64,000 nucleotides of DNA, taken from contig NZ_JARFVB010000006.1 of assembly GCF_029193885.1 (NCBI RefSeq), positions 62,001-126,000 of the forward strand, in the 5' to 3' direction. Positions 18,480 to 25,712 of the stretch are shown piece by piece (the first letter of the stretch is position 1; each line of letters begins with the position of its first letter). The position numbers were made by a program, and so were the translations under genes. Below the pieces are notes generated by a model. That model worked only from the letters and a program-made list of their open reading frames with translations, was not told the DNA's origin and did no database searches. This stretch comes from Flagellimonas yonaguniensis (lineage in GTDB: Bacteria; Bacteroidota; Bacteroidia; Flavobacteriales; Flavobacteriaceae).

Positions 18480-20882
18480 CTATTTGTCCTTGAGGTTGTC
18501 CTCGTCCTTGGGTAAAATGTCGATTTGGGGCTTTTTAAGCACTTCTTTGTTGGCAATGCTTCTTTCCAAAGAAAGTAACAGAGATGGCAATAATATCAGA
18601 TTGGATAGCATAGCGAACAGCAAGGTTGCCGATACCAATCCTCCCAATGCTTTGGTCCCTCCAAAATCAGAAATAATGAAAACAGAAAATCCGAAGAACA
18701 GGACAATGGAGGTATAGAACATACTTACCCCCGTTTCCCGCAAAGCAGCATAAACAGATCGTTTTATGTGCCAACGGTGTGTGGCCAGTTCTTGTCGGTA
18801 CTTGGCCAAAAAGTGAATAGTATCGTCTACCGAAATACCAAAGGCAATACTAAACACCAGAATAGTGGAAGGTTTTATGGGAACGCCCAAAAAGCCCATA
18901 ACCCCGGCGGTAATAACCAATGGGAGTAGGTTGGGGACCAGTGATATGATAACCATTCTGAAGGAACGGAACAGGTATGCCATGAATAAAGAGATCAGCC
19001 CAATCGCCAGAGCGAGCGATAATAAGAGGTTTTTGACCAGATACTTTGTGCCTTTTAAGAACAGTAATGCTTTTCCCGTCATGAAAACATTGAACCGATC
19101 CGCTGGAAATTCTTTTGTGATGGCCTGTTGTACGTCTTGTTCGATTTCTTCCATACGGTCGATTTTCACATCGCGCATATAAGTGGTCAAACGTGCAGTT
19201 TGCCCAGTGCTGTCCACAAAACTCTGCAACAGCTCATTGGTCCCTTCAGTCGATGATTTTTGAACAGCATTCATGATGAAGGTATTCTCTTGACTAGTGG
19301 GTAGTTGATAGTATTTGGGTATTCCGTTGTAAAAAGCTTGTTTGGAATATTTTACCAAATCAACAATGGAAATGGGTCGGGATAATTCCGGTATTTCATC
19401 AATTACAGCACCCAATCGGTCCATGCGTTTCAGGGTGGCAGGTTTGGTCGCCCCATTTTTACGTTTGGTGTCCACCACGATTTCCATGGGCATGATGCCA
19501 TCAAACTCTGCTTCAAAAAATTGGATATCCTTATAAAAGTGGCTTTTTTTCGGGAGGTCTTCAATTCGACTTCCTGTAATCCGCATTTGGTAGATTCCAA
19601 TTATGCTCAAAACCAAAACAGCCACAGTGGTAATGTACACGGCAATTCTATGGTTCCGAACCATGTTTTCCATCCAGTTCACAAAAATGTCCATCCACTT
19701 TTTGTTCAAGTGCTTTAAGTGCTTCGTCTTGGGAAGTGGCATAAAGCTATAAACGATAGGGATGATCAAAAGGGAAAGAATGAATATCCCGACGATATTG
19801 ATAGAAGCTACGATACCAAATTCCTTGAGCAGGTCGCTATCCAAAATGATGAAGGTGGCAAAACCTGAAGCCGTGGTAATATTGGTCATCAAAGTGGCAT
19901 TTCCGATTTTGGAGATGACCCGTTGTAAGGATAAAGCCTGGTTTCCGTGCTTTTTTACTTCTTGCTGATATTTATTGATGAGGAAAATACAGTTGGGAAT
20001 TCCGATTACGATGATCAATGGTGGAATCAGTGCAGTGAGAATCGTGATTTCGTATTGCAAAAGTCCAAGTATTCCAAAGGCCCACATTACCCCAATGATC
20101 ACTACGCACATGGAGATGAAAGTGGCCCTAAAGCTTCTAAAGAAAAAGAAGAAGATGAGGGAAGTGACAAGTAATGCACCTACGATAAAAAGGCCGATTT
20201 CATCAATAATTGATTTTGTGTTCCAAGTTCTGATATAGGGCATTCCCGAAACCCGGACATCCATTTGTGTTTCCTCTTCAAAATCGGCCACAAGTTCCCC
20301 AAGGTCGTTTAGAATGAACTGGTTTCTCACTTCCGTGTTCATAATGTCCTTATCCAGATAGACCACGGTTTGAATGGTGCCGCTCTTAGGGTTGTACACC
20401 AAATTGTCGTAAAAAGGAAGCTCCTTGAACAGATGATTGGTAAGGGAATCTATTTCTTGTTTGGTTTGCGGAGCGGACGATATCAAAGGCTCCATGGAGA
20501 AGGTCTGGGTGTCGCTGTCCTTTATGAGCTCTTTCAGATTCTCAAGGGAAATTACATAATCAACCTCGGGGAAGGCATCGAGTTGTTTGCTCAGCGTGTT
20601 CCACCGATTGAAATTTTTAGGGGTAAACAAAGCGGAATCCCTAATGGCCAAGACTATGGCGTTGCCTTCTTCGCCAAAAATTTTGGTAAAGGCGTTGTAT
20701 TGTATGCTTGCGGGATGGTCGTTAGGTAGAATATTGGCTTCGGTATTGGAAAATTGCATGTTTTTCCATTGTAAAGCCAAAAAAACGGTAAAACCAGCAA
20801 CCGCTAAAAGAATAAGGATTCTATTACGGAGTATGATTCTTGCGACCTTGGGCCAAAATCCTTTAGTAAGCTTTGCTACCAT
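18480..20882 (-). CDS. RND superfamily (MMPL-type) exporter
   Basis: 800 residues arranged as two similar halves. Each has one N-terminal helix, a periplasmic loop of roughly 150-200 residues and a cluster of five helices. GALLVTSLIFFFFFRSFRAT and LALAIGLISLFMAYLFRSFR are equivalent helices in the two halves. The ILVFSIAFGISVDDTIHFLAKY segment holds the GxxxDD-type aspartate pair used in proton coupling. It looks like the predicted-exporter group (lipid or hopanoid type cargo) rather than HAE drug pumps; no membrane-fusion partner is adjacent. A -7 element TACCTTTG lies at 20900-20907. Confidence 0.88.
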   Translation of the reverse strand: MVAKLTKGFWPKVARIILRNRILILLAVAGFTVFLALQWKNMQFSNTEANILPNDHPASIQYNAFTKIFGEEGNAIVLAIRDSALFTPKNFNRWNTLSKQLDAFPEVDYVISLENLKELIKDSDTQTFSMEPLISSAPQTKQEIDSLTNHLFKELPFYDNLVYNPKSGTIQTVVYLDKDIMNTEVRNQFILNDLGELVADFEEETQMDVRVSGMPYIRTWNTKSIIDEIGLFIVGALLVTSLIFFFFFRSFRATFISMCVVIIGVMWAFGILGLLQYEITILTALIPPLIIVIGIPNCIFLINKYQQEVKKHGNQALSLQRVISKIGNATLMTNITTASGFATFIILDSDLLKEFGIVASINIVGIFILSLLIIPIVYSFMPLPKTKHLKHLNKKWMDIFVNWMENMVRNHRIAVYITTVAVLVLSIIGIYQMRITGSRIEDLPKKSHFYKDIQFFEAEFDGIMPMEIVVDTKRKNGATKPATLKRMDRLGAVIDEIPELSRPISIVDLVKYSKQAFYNGIPKYYQLPTSQENTFIMNAVQKSSTEGTNELLQSFVDSTGQTARLTTYMRDVKIDRMEEIEQDVQQAITKEFPADRFNVFMTGKALLFLKGTKYLVKNLLLSLALAIGLISLFMAYLFRSFRMVIISLVPNLLPLVITAGVMGFLGVPIKPSTILVFSIAFGISVDDTIHFLAKYRQELATHRWHIKRSVYAALRETGVSMFYTSIVLFFGFSVFIISDFGGTKALGGLVSATLLFAMLSNLILLPSLLLSLERSIANKEVLKKPQIDILPKDEDNLKDK

Positions 20883-20899
20883 GTGATTTTTGTTGGGCG

Positions 20900-20907
20900 C
20901 AAAGGTA
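20900..20907 (-). promoter_or_regulatory. -7 element before the RND exporter
   Basis: TACCTTTG on the minus strand matches TAnnTTTG, 18 bp before the ATG. No -33 TTG is seen. Confidence 0.45.
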
Positions 20908-20957
20908 GAAAATGATATGTTGTGTTCCTAGAAAAGAGGTAGTGCAAAATCCAAGTT

Positions 20958-21512
20958 TTACACCTTCATGATCTCGGCCTCTTTTGCGGATAGGATGGCA
21001 TCCACTTTATCGCCATAAGTATTGGTCAGTTCTTGGACATCAACTTCAGCGTTGCTCAATAAGTCTTCGGAAATATCCAAGGCCTTGAGTTCCTTGTTGG
21101 CGTCTTGTCTTGCGCTACGGATACTTACTTTGGCGTCTTCGGCCTCAGACTTTGCTTGTTTAGCCAGTTGTAGCCTTCTTTCTTCGGTCAATGGGGGTAC
21201 GTTGATGATCACCATCTCACCATTGTTCATGGGGTTGAAGCCCAAATTGGCGTTCATGATGGCTGTTTCTATCTCGGTCAACATGCTTTTTTCCCATGGC
21301 TGGACGGAGATGGTTCGGGCATCGGGCGTATTGATATTGGATACTTGGGAAAGTGGGGTTTGCGAACCATAATAATCCACCATAACCGTGGAGAGCATCA
21401 TGGGGCTGGCTTTACCTGCCCTGATTTTGGTCAACGCTTTTTGCAAGTGTTCGATACTTGCATCCATACTTTCTTTCGTACTATCGAGAATAAATTTTAC
21501 TTCTTCGCTCAT
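20958..21512 (-). CDS. frr: ribosome recycling factor
   Basis: Splits post-termination ribosomes together with EF-G. 184 residues from the ATG at 21512, the usual RRF length; a GTG further upstream (21554) would add an atypical 14-residue extension and is rejected. Typical segments: IRAGKASPMMLSTVMVDYYG, INVPPLTEERR, and SIRSARQDANKELK. It lies 42 bp downstream of pyrH. Confidence 0.96.
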   Translation of the reverse strand: MSEEVKFILDSTKESMDASIEHLQKALTKIRAGKASPMMLSTVMVDYYGSQTPLSQVSNINTPDARTISVQPWEKSMLTEIETAIMNANLGFNPMNNGEMVIINVPPLTEERRLQLAKQAKSEAEDAKVSIRSARQDANKELKALDISEDLLSNAEVDVQELTNTYGDKVDAILSAKEAEIMKV

Positions 21513-21554
21513 AACCTTCAAATTTATAAAATTGAAACCAAAGTTTATGCCCAC

Positions 21555-22262
21555 TTAGACATTGACCACCGTTCCTATATTTTCTCCTGAAACTATTTTC
21601 ATTAAGTTGCCTTTAGTGTTCATATCAAAGACTACAATGGGCAACTCGTTTTCTTGGCTCAATGTAAATGCGGTGGTGTCCATTACTTTTAGTCCTTTGG
21701 AAAGCACTTCGTTAAAGGAAATGGAATCGAATTTAGTGGCATTCTTATCTTTTTCGGGGTCGGATGTGTAAATACCATCTACACGGGTTCCTTTTAAAAT
21801 TACATCCGCCTTTATTTCGATGGCCCTCAAAACTGCAGCGGAATCCGTAGTGAAATATGGATTTCCCGTTCCACCTCCAAAAATGACCACTCTTCCTTTT
21901 TCCAAATGACGAATGGCTCTTCTTCTGATGAAGGGTTCTGCTACTTCATTGATTTTAATGGCTGATTGTAATCGAGTTTGCACACCTTTGAGTTCAAGGG
22001 CACTTTGTAATGCCAAACCGTTGATTACCGTGGCCAACATGCCCATGTGATCTCCTTGTACTCGGTCCATGCCTTGACTGGCACCTGCAAGGCCTCTGAA
22101 AATGTTTCCCCCGCCAATTACGATGGCAACTTCAACACCCTTTTCCATTACGGATTTTATCTCCTCGGCGTATTCATCCAATCGCTTGGCATCAATACCA
22201 TATTGTTGTTCGCCCATTAGGGCTTCTCCACTTAACTTTAATAAAATTCTTTTGTAATGCAT
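21555..22262 (-). CDS. pyrH: UMP kinase
   Basis: Phosphorylates UMP to UDP; amino-acid-kinase fold. 235 residues. [14 protein letters not shown] is the N-terminal phosphate loop, [12 protein letters not shown] the nucleotide site, and the [18 protein letters not shown] and [21 protein letters not shown] segments are diagnostic of PyrH. It lies between tsf and frr, the usual bacterial order. Two -7 elements sit upstream at 22285-22302, so it has its own promoter behind the tsf terminator. Confidence 0.97.
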   Translation of the reverse strand: MHYKRILLKLSGEALMGEQQYGIDAKRLDEYAEEIKSVMEKGVEVAIVIGGGNIFRGLAGASQGMDRVQGDHMGMLATVINGLALQSALELKGVQTRLQSAIKINEVAEPFIRRRAIRHLEKGRVVIFGGGTGNPYFTTDSAAVLRAIEIKADVILKGTRVDGIYTSDPEKDKNATKFDSISFNEVLSKGLKVMDTTAFTLSQENELPIVVFDMNTKGNLMKIVSGENIGTVVNV

Positions 22263-22284
22263 TGAGAGTTTCTTGAAGTCCGGA

Positions 22285-22302
22285 CAAAAATAATCAAAAT
22301 TA
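22285..22302 (-). promoter_or_regulatory. tandem -7 elements before pyrH
   Basis: Two full TAnnTTTG matches on the minus strand: TATTTTTG (22292-22285) and TAATTTTG (22302-22295). They lie 22-40 bp before the pyrH ATG. Which one is used cannot be told. Confidence 0.5.
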
Positions 22303-22344
22303 TTTATGGGAAATGAAGAATTTTGGGATTGGTATGGGTATAAA

Positions 22345-22374
22345 AAAACCGCCTCTTTCGGGAGGCGGTTTTTT
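22345..22374 (-). terminator. intrinsic terminator after tsf
   Basis: Stem AAAAACCGCCTC / GAGGCGGTTTTT with a short TTCGG-type loop and flanking A/T runs, about 20 bp past the tsf stop. Confidence 0.88.
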
Positions 22375-22393
22375 AAAAGTATTGTTATGGTAA

Positions 22394-23218
22394 TTAACCA
22401 AGTGCCACTCTGCTGAAACCAGTAACTTCCAAACTGGAATCTACGGATTTAACGTATTGGGCAACACTTTGCTTGTTGTCTTTGATGAAATCCTGGTTTA
22501 CCAAAGTATTGTCTTTGAAGAAACGCTTCAATTTACCTTGAGCGATCTTATCCAACATTTCTTCTGGCTTGCCTTCTTGACGCAATTGGTCCTTTGCAAT
22601 CTCGATTTCCTTGTCGATGATGGATTGGTCAACACCGTCCTCGTTCAAGGCTACGGGATTCATTGCGGCAGCTTGCATGGCTACATCCTTTGCAGCTTCG
22701 GCAGCACCGTCCACATTGGCGGACAGGCCTACCAAAGTGGCAATTTTGTTGCCAGCGTGGATGTATGAGCCCACGAACGGAGCGTTCAATTTTTCAAAGC
22801 TTCCGATTTCGATTTTCTCACCGATGACACCAGTTTGCTCGGTTAATTTATCGGCAACGGTCATTCCATCAAAGGAAGCGGCAAGGAAATCATCTTTGCT
22901 GTCGAAACCAAGTGCCAAATCGGCCAAATCATTGGCTAGTTTCACAAAGCTGTCGTTCTTGGCAACAAAGTCTGTTTCGCAGTTCAAAGAGATAACCGCA
23001 CCTTGGGTACTATCTCCATTTACTTTTGCGATGGCTGCACCTTCTGAAGATTCTCTGTCAGCTCTTTTTGCAGCGACTTTTTGTCCTTTTTTCCTAAGGA
23101 TTTCCACTGCTTTATCAAAATCGCCTTCTGCTTCGACCAAAGCTTTTTTGCAATCCATCATTCCAGCTCCAGTGGCCTTTCTTAATTTATTTACTTCTGC
23201 GGCGGTAATCTTTGCCAT
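22394..23218 (-). CDS. tsf: elongation factor Ts
   Basis: Exchanges GDP for GTP on EF-Tu. 274 residues. N-terminal UBA-like domain ([20 protein letters not shown]) and the TDFVAKND motif that inserts into EF-Tu, followed by two core subdomains. It is 79 bp downstream of rpsB, with a small hairpin between the two (23249-23269). Confidence 0.97.
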   Translation of the reverse strand: MAKITAAEVNKLRKATGAGMMDCKKALVEAEGDFDKAVEILRKKGQKVAAKRADRESSEGAAIAKVNGDSTQGAVISLNCETDFVAKNDSFVKLANDLADLALGFDSKDDFLAASFDGMTVADKLTEQTGVIGEKIEIGSFEKLNAPFVGSYIHAGNKIATLVGLSANVDGAAEAAKDVAMQAAAMNPVALNEDGVDQSIIDKEIEIAKDQLRQEGKPEEMLDKIAQGKLKRFFKDNTLVNQDFIKDNKQSVAQYVKSVDSSLEVTGFSRVALG

Positions 23219-23248
23219 TTTCTTTTCTTTTTAAATTTTATGTAAAGT

Positions 23249-23269
23249 AAAACACTATGAAAGTGTTTT
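23249..23269 (-). other. short hairpin in the rpsB-tsf gap
   Basis: AAAACACT paired with AGTGTTTT across a 4-5 nt loop, T-rich on its far side. It could be a weak terminator/attenuator or an mRNA processing site setting the S2 to EF-Ts ratio. Confidence 0.45.
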
Positions 23270-23297
23270 TGTTTAGGACAATGTTAAATCAGTGAGT

Positions 23298-24392
23298 TTA
23301 TTCAACACCACCTTTTACGTTGTCTTGCCATTCTTTAAGTTCGTCCCATTTTCCATCAGCAGCCATTTTAGCTTGTTTTGGCCAAGATGTAGGATCCAAG
23401 TGAGCTAAAGTTGAACTTGCCTCTGTAAGGATTTCCTTGATTTTTTCAGCATCTGCTTCAGCAAGTTCAGCGTAAGTTTTAACTCCGTTGGCTACCAAGG
23501 CTTCAGCGGCTTTTGGTCCTACACCTTCGATTTTGGTAAGGTCTTCAGGCTTTGCTTCTTCTTTGGTTTCTTTTTTAGGAGCAGCTTCAGCTTTTTTGGC
23601 TGGCTTTTCTTCAGCGGCTTTTTCTTCTTTCTTTGGAGCTTCTTCTGTTTTGGCAGCTTTAGCTTCTTCCTTTTCTTTGTCTTTTCCGTTGTTTTTCTCG
23701 CTCTTGCGCTCTTCCAAACCTTCGGCAACAGCACTTGTTACGGATTCCAAAATTGCTTCGATGGATTTACCTGCATCGTCGTTGGATGGGATGGCATAAT
23801 CAACATCACGAGGATCGGAGTTGGTATCGACCATGGCGAAAATTGGAATATTCAACTTTTGGGCTTCTTTTACGGCAATGTGTTCACGCATGGTGTCTAC
23901 GATAAATAGTGCACCTGGCAAACGGGTCATGTCGGCGATGGAGCCCAAGTTTTTCTCCAATTTGGCACGCAAACGGTCAACTTGCAATCTTTCCTTCTTT
24001 GAAAGTGTGTTGAACGTACCGTCTTTCTTCATGCGGTCGATAGCTGCCATTTTTTTGACAGCTTTACGAATGGTCACAAAGTTGGTCAACATACCACCTG
24101 GCCACCTTTCAGTGATGTAAGGCATGTTTACTTTGGATACTTTGTCCGCTACAATGTCCTTTGCTTGTTTTTTTGTGGCTACAAAAAGGATTTTTCTTCC
24201 TGAGGCAGCAATCTTTTTAAGGGCTTCATTGGCCTCGTCAAGTTTTGCAACCGTTTTGTAGAGATTGATCACGTGAATCCCATTACGCTCCATGTAGATG
24301 TAGGGAGCCATGTTCGGGTTCCACTTTCTAGTAAGGTGTCCGAAATGCACACCTGCTTCCAGTAAGTCTTTTACTTCAATTTTACTTGCCAT
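23298..24392 (-). CDS. rpsB: ribosomal protein S2 with C-terminal linker and helix-hairpin-helix extension
   Basis: Small-subunit ribosomal protein on the solvent side of the 30S head-body junction. Residues 1 to about 225 are a normal S2 (EVKDLLEAGVHFGHLTRKWNP, ERWPGGMLTNF, VDTNSDPRDVDYAIPSNDD). Then comes a Lys/Glu/Ala-rich disordered linker (about 226-282) and a folded-looking tail of about 80 residues that starts LTKIEGVGPKAAEALVANG (a helix-hairpin-helix motif) and ends WPKQAKMAADGKWDELKEWQ. Total 364 residues against about 240-250 in E. coli. The frame is continuous, so this is a true fusion. Followed by tsf. Confidence 0.96.
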   Translation of the reverse strand: MASKIEVKDLLEAGVHFGHLTRKWNPNMAPYIYMERNGIHVINLYKTVAKLDEANEALKKIAASGRKILFVATKKQAKDIVADKVSKVNMPYITERWPGGMLTNFVTIRKAVKKMAAIDRMKKDGTFNTLSKKERLQVDRLRAKLEKNLGSIADMTRLPGALFIVDTMREHIAVKEAQKLNIPIFAMVDTNSDPRDVDYAIPSNDDAGKSIEAILESVTSAVAEGLEERKSEKNNGKDKEKEEAKAAKTEEAPKKEEKAAEEKPAKKAEAAPKKETKEEAKPEDLTKIEGVGPKAAEALVANGVKTYAELAEADAEKIKEILTEASSTLAHLDPTSWPKQAKMAADGKWDELKEWQDNVKGGVE

Positions 24393-24542
24393 TTTTTGTA
24401 CTTAGTTTACGTTCCGTTGTAAGTAGCAATGCACTGGTGGTCACAAAATTTTGTTCGCCCAGCCCATTTAGATGCTAAACTAGTTTCCAAAAAGTTGAAT
24501 TGTTTATCCCTTTTGGAACAACGACAACTTGGTTAAAAATTT

Positions 24543-24575
24543 AACCCTGAAAATATATGGCATAGTTTCAGGGTT
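24543..24575 (-). terminator. probable terminator between rpsI and rpsB
   Basis: AACCCTGAAA paired with TTTCAGGGTT across a 13 nt loop, flanked by A/T-rich sequence. It lies 48 bp past the rpsI stop, so rpsB-tsf probably has its own promoter within 24393-24540; only one-mismatch -7 candidates were seen there. Confidence 0.6.
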
Positions 24576-24622
24576 TTCAATGAACTTATCTATAGTTGAA
24601 TGCCAAAGGCATCCAGAATATA

Positions 24623-25009
24623 TTAACGTTTGGAGAATTGGAATTTCTTACGGGCTTTCTTCTGACCGAATTTCTTTCTTTCCACCATCCTTGGGTCTCT
24701 TGTCAACAAACCTTCTGGCTTAAGAACAGCTCTGTTCTCTGCGTCTATTTCGCACATAGCTCTTGACAAAGCCAAACGAACAGCTTCTGCTTGACCGGTA
24801 ATACCACCACCGTAAACATTTACTTTTACGTCGTAGTTACCTTCTGTTTCAGTTAAAGTGAAAGGTTGTTTTACTTTGTACTGCAATGTACCAGTGGTAA
24901 AGTAATCGTTAAGATCTCTTTTGTTTACTGTGATGTTTCCTGATCCTTCGGAAACATAAACTCTGGCCACAGCTGTTTTTCTTCTACCTATCTTATGAAC
25001 CACTTCCAT
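24623..25009 (-). CDS. rpsI: ribosomal protein S9 (uS9)
   Basis: 128 residues with the normal start (IGRRKTAVARVYV) and the conserved C-terminal tail ending in KKARKKFQFSKR, whose arginine reaches the ribosomal P-site tRNA. The start ATG overlaps the last base of rplM (25009), so the two are translationally coupled. Confidence 0.98.
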   Translation of the reverse strand: MEVVHKIGRRKTAVARVYVSEGSGNITVNKRDLNDYFTTGTLQYKVKQPFTLTETEGNYDVKVNVYGGGITGQAEAVRLALSRAMCEIDAENRAVLKPEGLLTRDPRMVERKKFGQKKARKKFQFSKR

Positions 25010-25464
25010 TATTTGTAGTCGTTTAAGTTTATTGCTTTTGGTTTTTGCGCTTCCTGTCCGTGCTCAGCCCCAGCATAAACCTTAAGGTTTCTGAACAAGT
25101 CAGCACCAAGTTTATTTTTTGGGAGCATTCCTTTTACGGAGCTTTCGATAATGCGCTCAGGATGCTTTTCCAATACTTCTTTCGCAGAAGCGGAACGTTG
25201 TCCACCTGGATATCCAGTATATCTTTGATATTCCTTGTCATCCCACTTGTTGCCGGACATGTCGATTTTTTCAGCATTGATGACAATAACATTGTCTCCA
25301 CAATCAACATGGGGGGTAAAGTTGGTCTTGTATTTCCCTCTAAGTATTTTGGCTACTTTAGACGCCAATCTTCCCAAGGTCTGTCCTTCAGCATCAACCA
25401 ATAACCATTGCTTGTCAACAGTAGATTTATTGGCGGAAATAGTTTTATAACTTAATGTGTCCAC
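25009..25464 (-). CDS. rplM: ribosomal protein L13 (uL13), GTG start
   Basis: 151 residues. Core motifs: [27 protein letters not shown] and [12 protein letters not shown] (written here as [13 protein letters not shown]). The only suitable start in frame is GTG at 25464, because a stop codon lies five codons further upstream; the resulting N-terminus [13 protein letters not shown] is the form I recall for Flavobacteriia L13. First gene of rplM-rpsI, with a full-consensus promoter 48 bp upstream. Confidence 0.97.
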   Translation of the reverse strand: MDTLSYKTISANKSTVDKQWLLVDAEGQTLGRLASKVAKILRGKYKTNFTPHVDCGDNVIVINAEKIDMSGNKWDDKEYQRYTGYPGGQRSASAKEVLEKHPERIIESSVKGMLPKNKLGADLFRNLKVYAGAEHGQEAQKPKAINLNDYK

Positions 25465-25511
25465 TTCTCGAATATTATTGATTTAAATAACCTATCCCGA
25501 TTAACGGGCTG

Positions 25512-25542
25512 CAAATGTACAATTATTAGATTGAATTACAAA
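25512..25542 (-). promoter_or_regulatory. consensus promoter of the rplM-rpsI operon
   Basis: On the minus strand TTTG (25542-25539), a 19 bp spacer, then TACATTTG (25519-25512). Both boxes match the Bacteroidota consensus. Transcription should start near 25505, leaving a leader of about 40 nt with a small CCCG/CGGG hairpin. Confidence 0.75.
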
Positions 25543-25712
25543 CGGTTGGTCGGGAATATTTTTTTACTTTTTTAGAATTGAATCTTTGCGTCTTAAAAAC
25601 GGTTGCAAAGTAGTTCGATAAGTGTTAAAAAAAGATTAAAAAAAATCAGCAACTGTAACTCGTCACATTTTCACGGGTCTTTATCATATCCATCTAATCA
25701 AAAAACAATCAA

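Noticed and set aside
21513..21554. Longer frr with GTG start at 21554
   Set aside because: Would add 14 residues not typical of RRF, while the ATG at 21512 gives the standard length.
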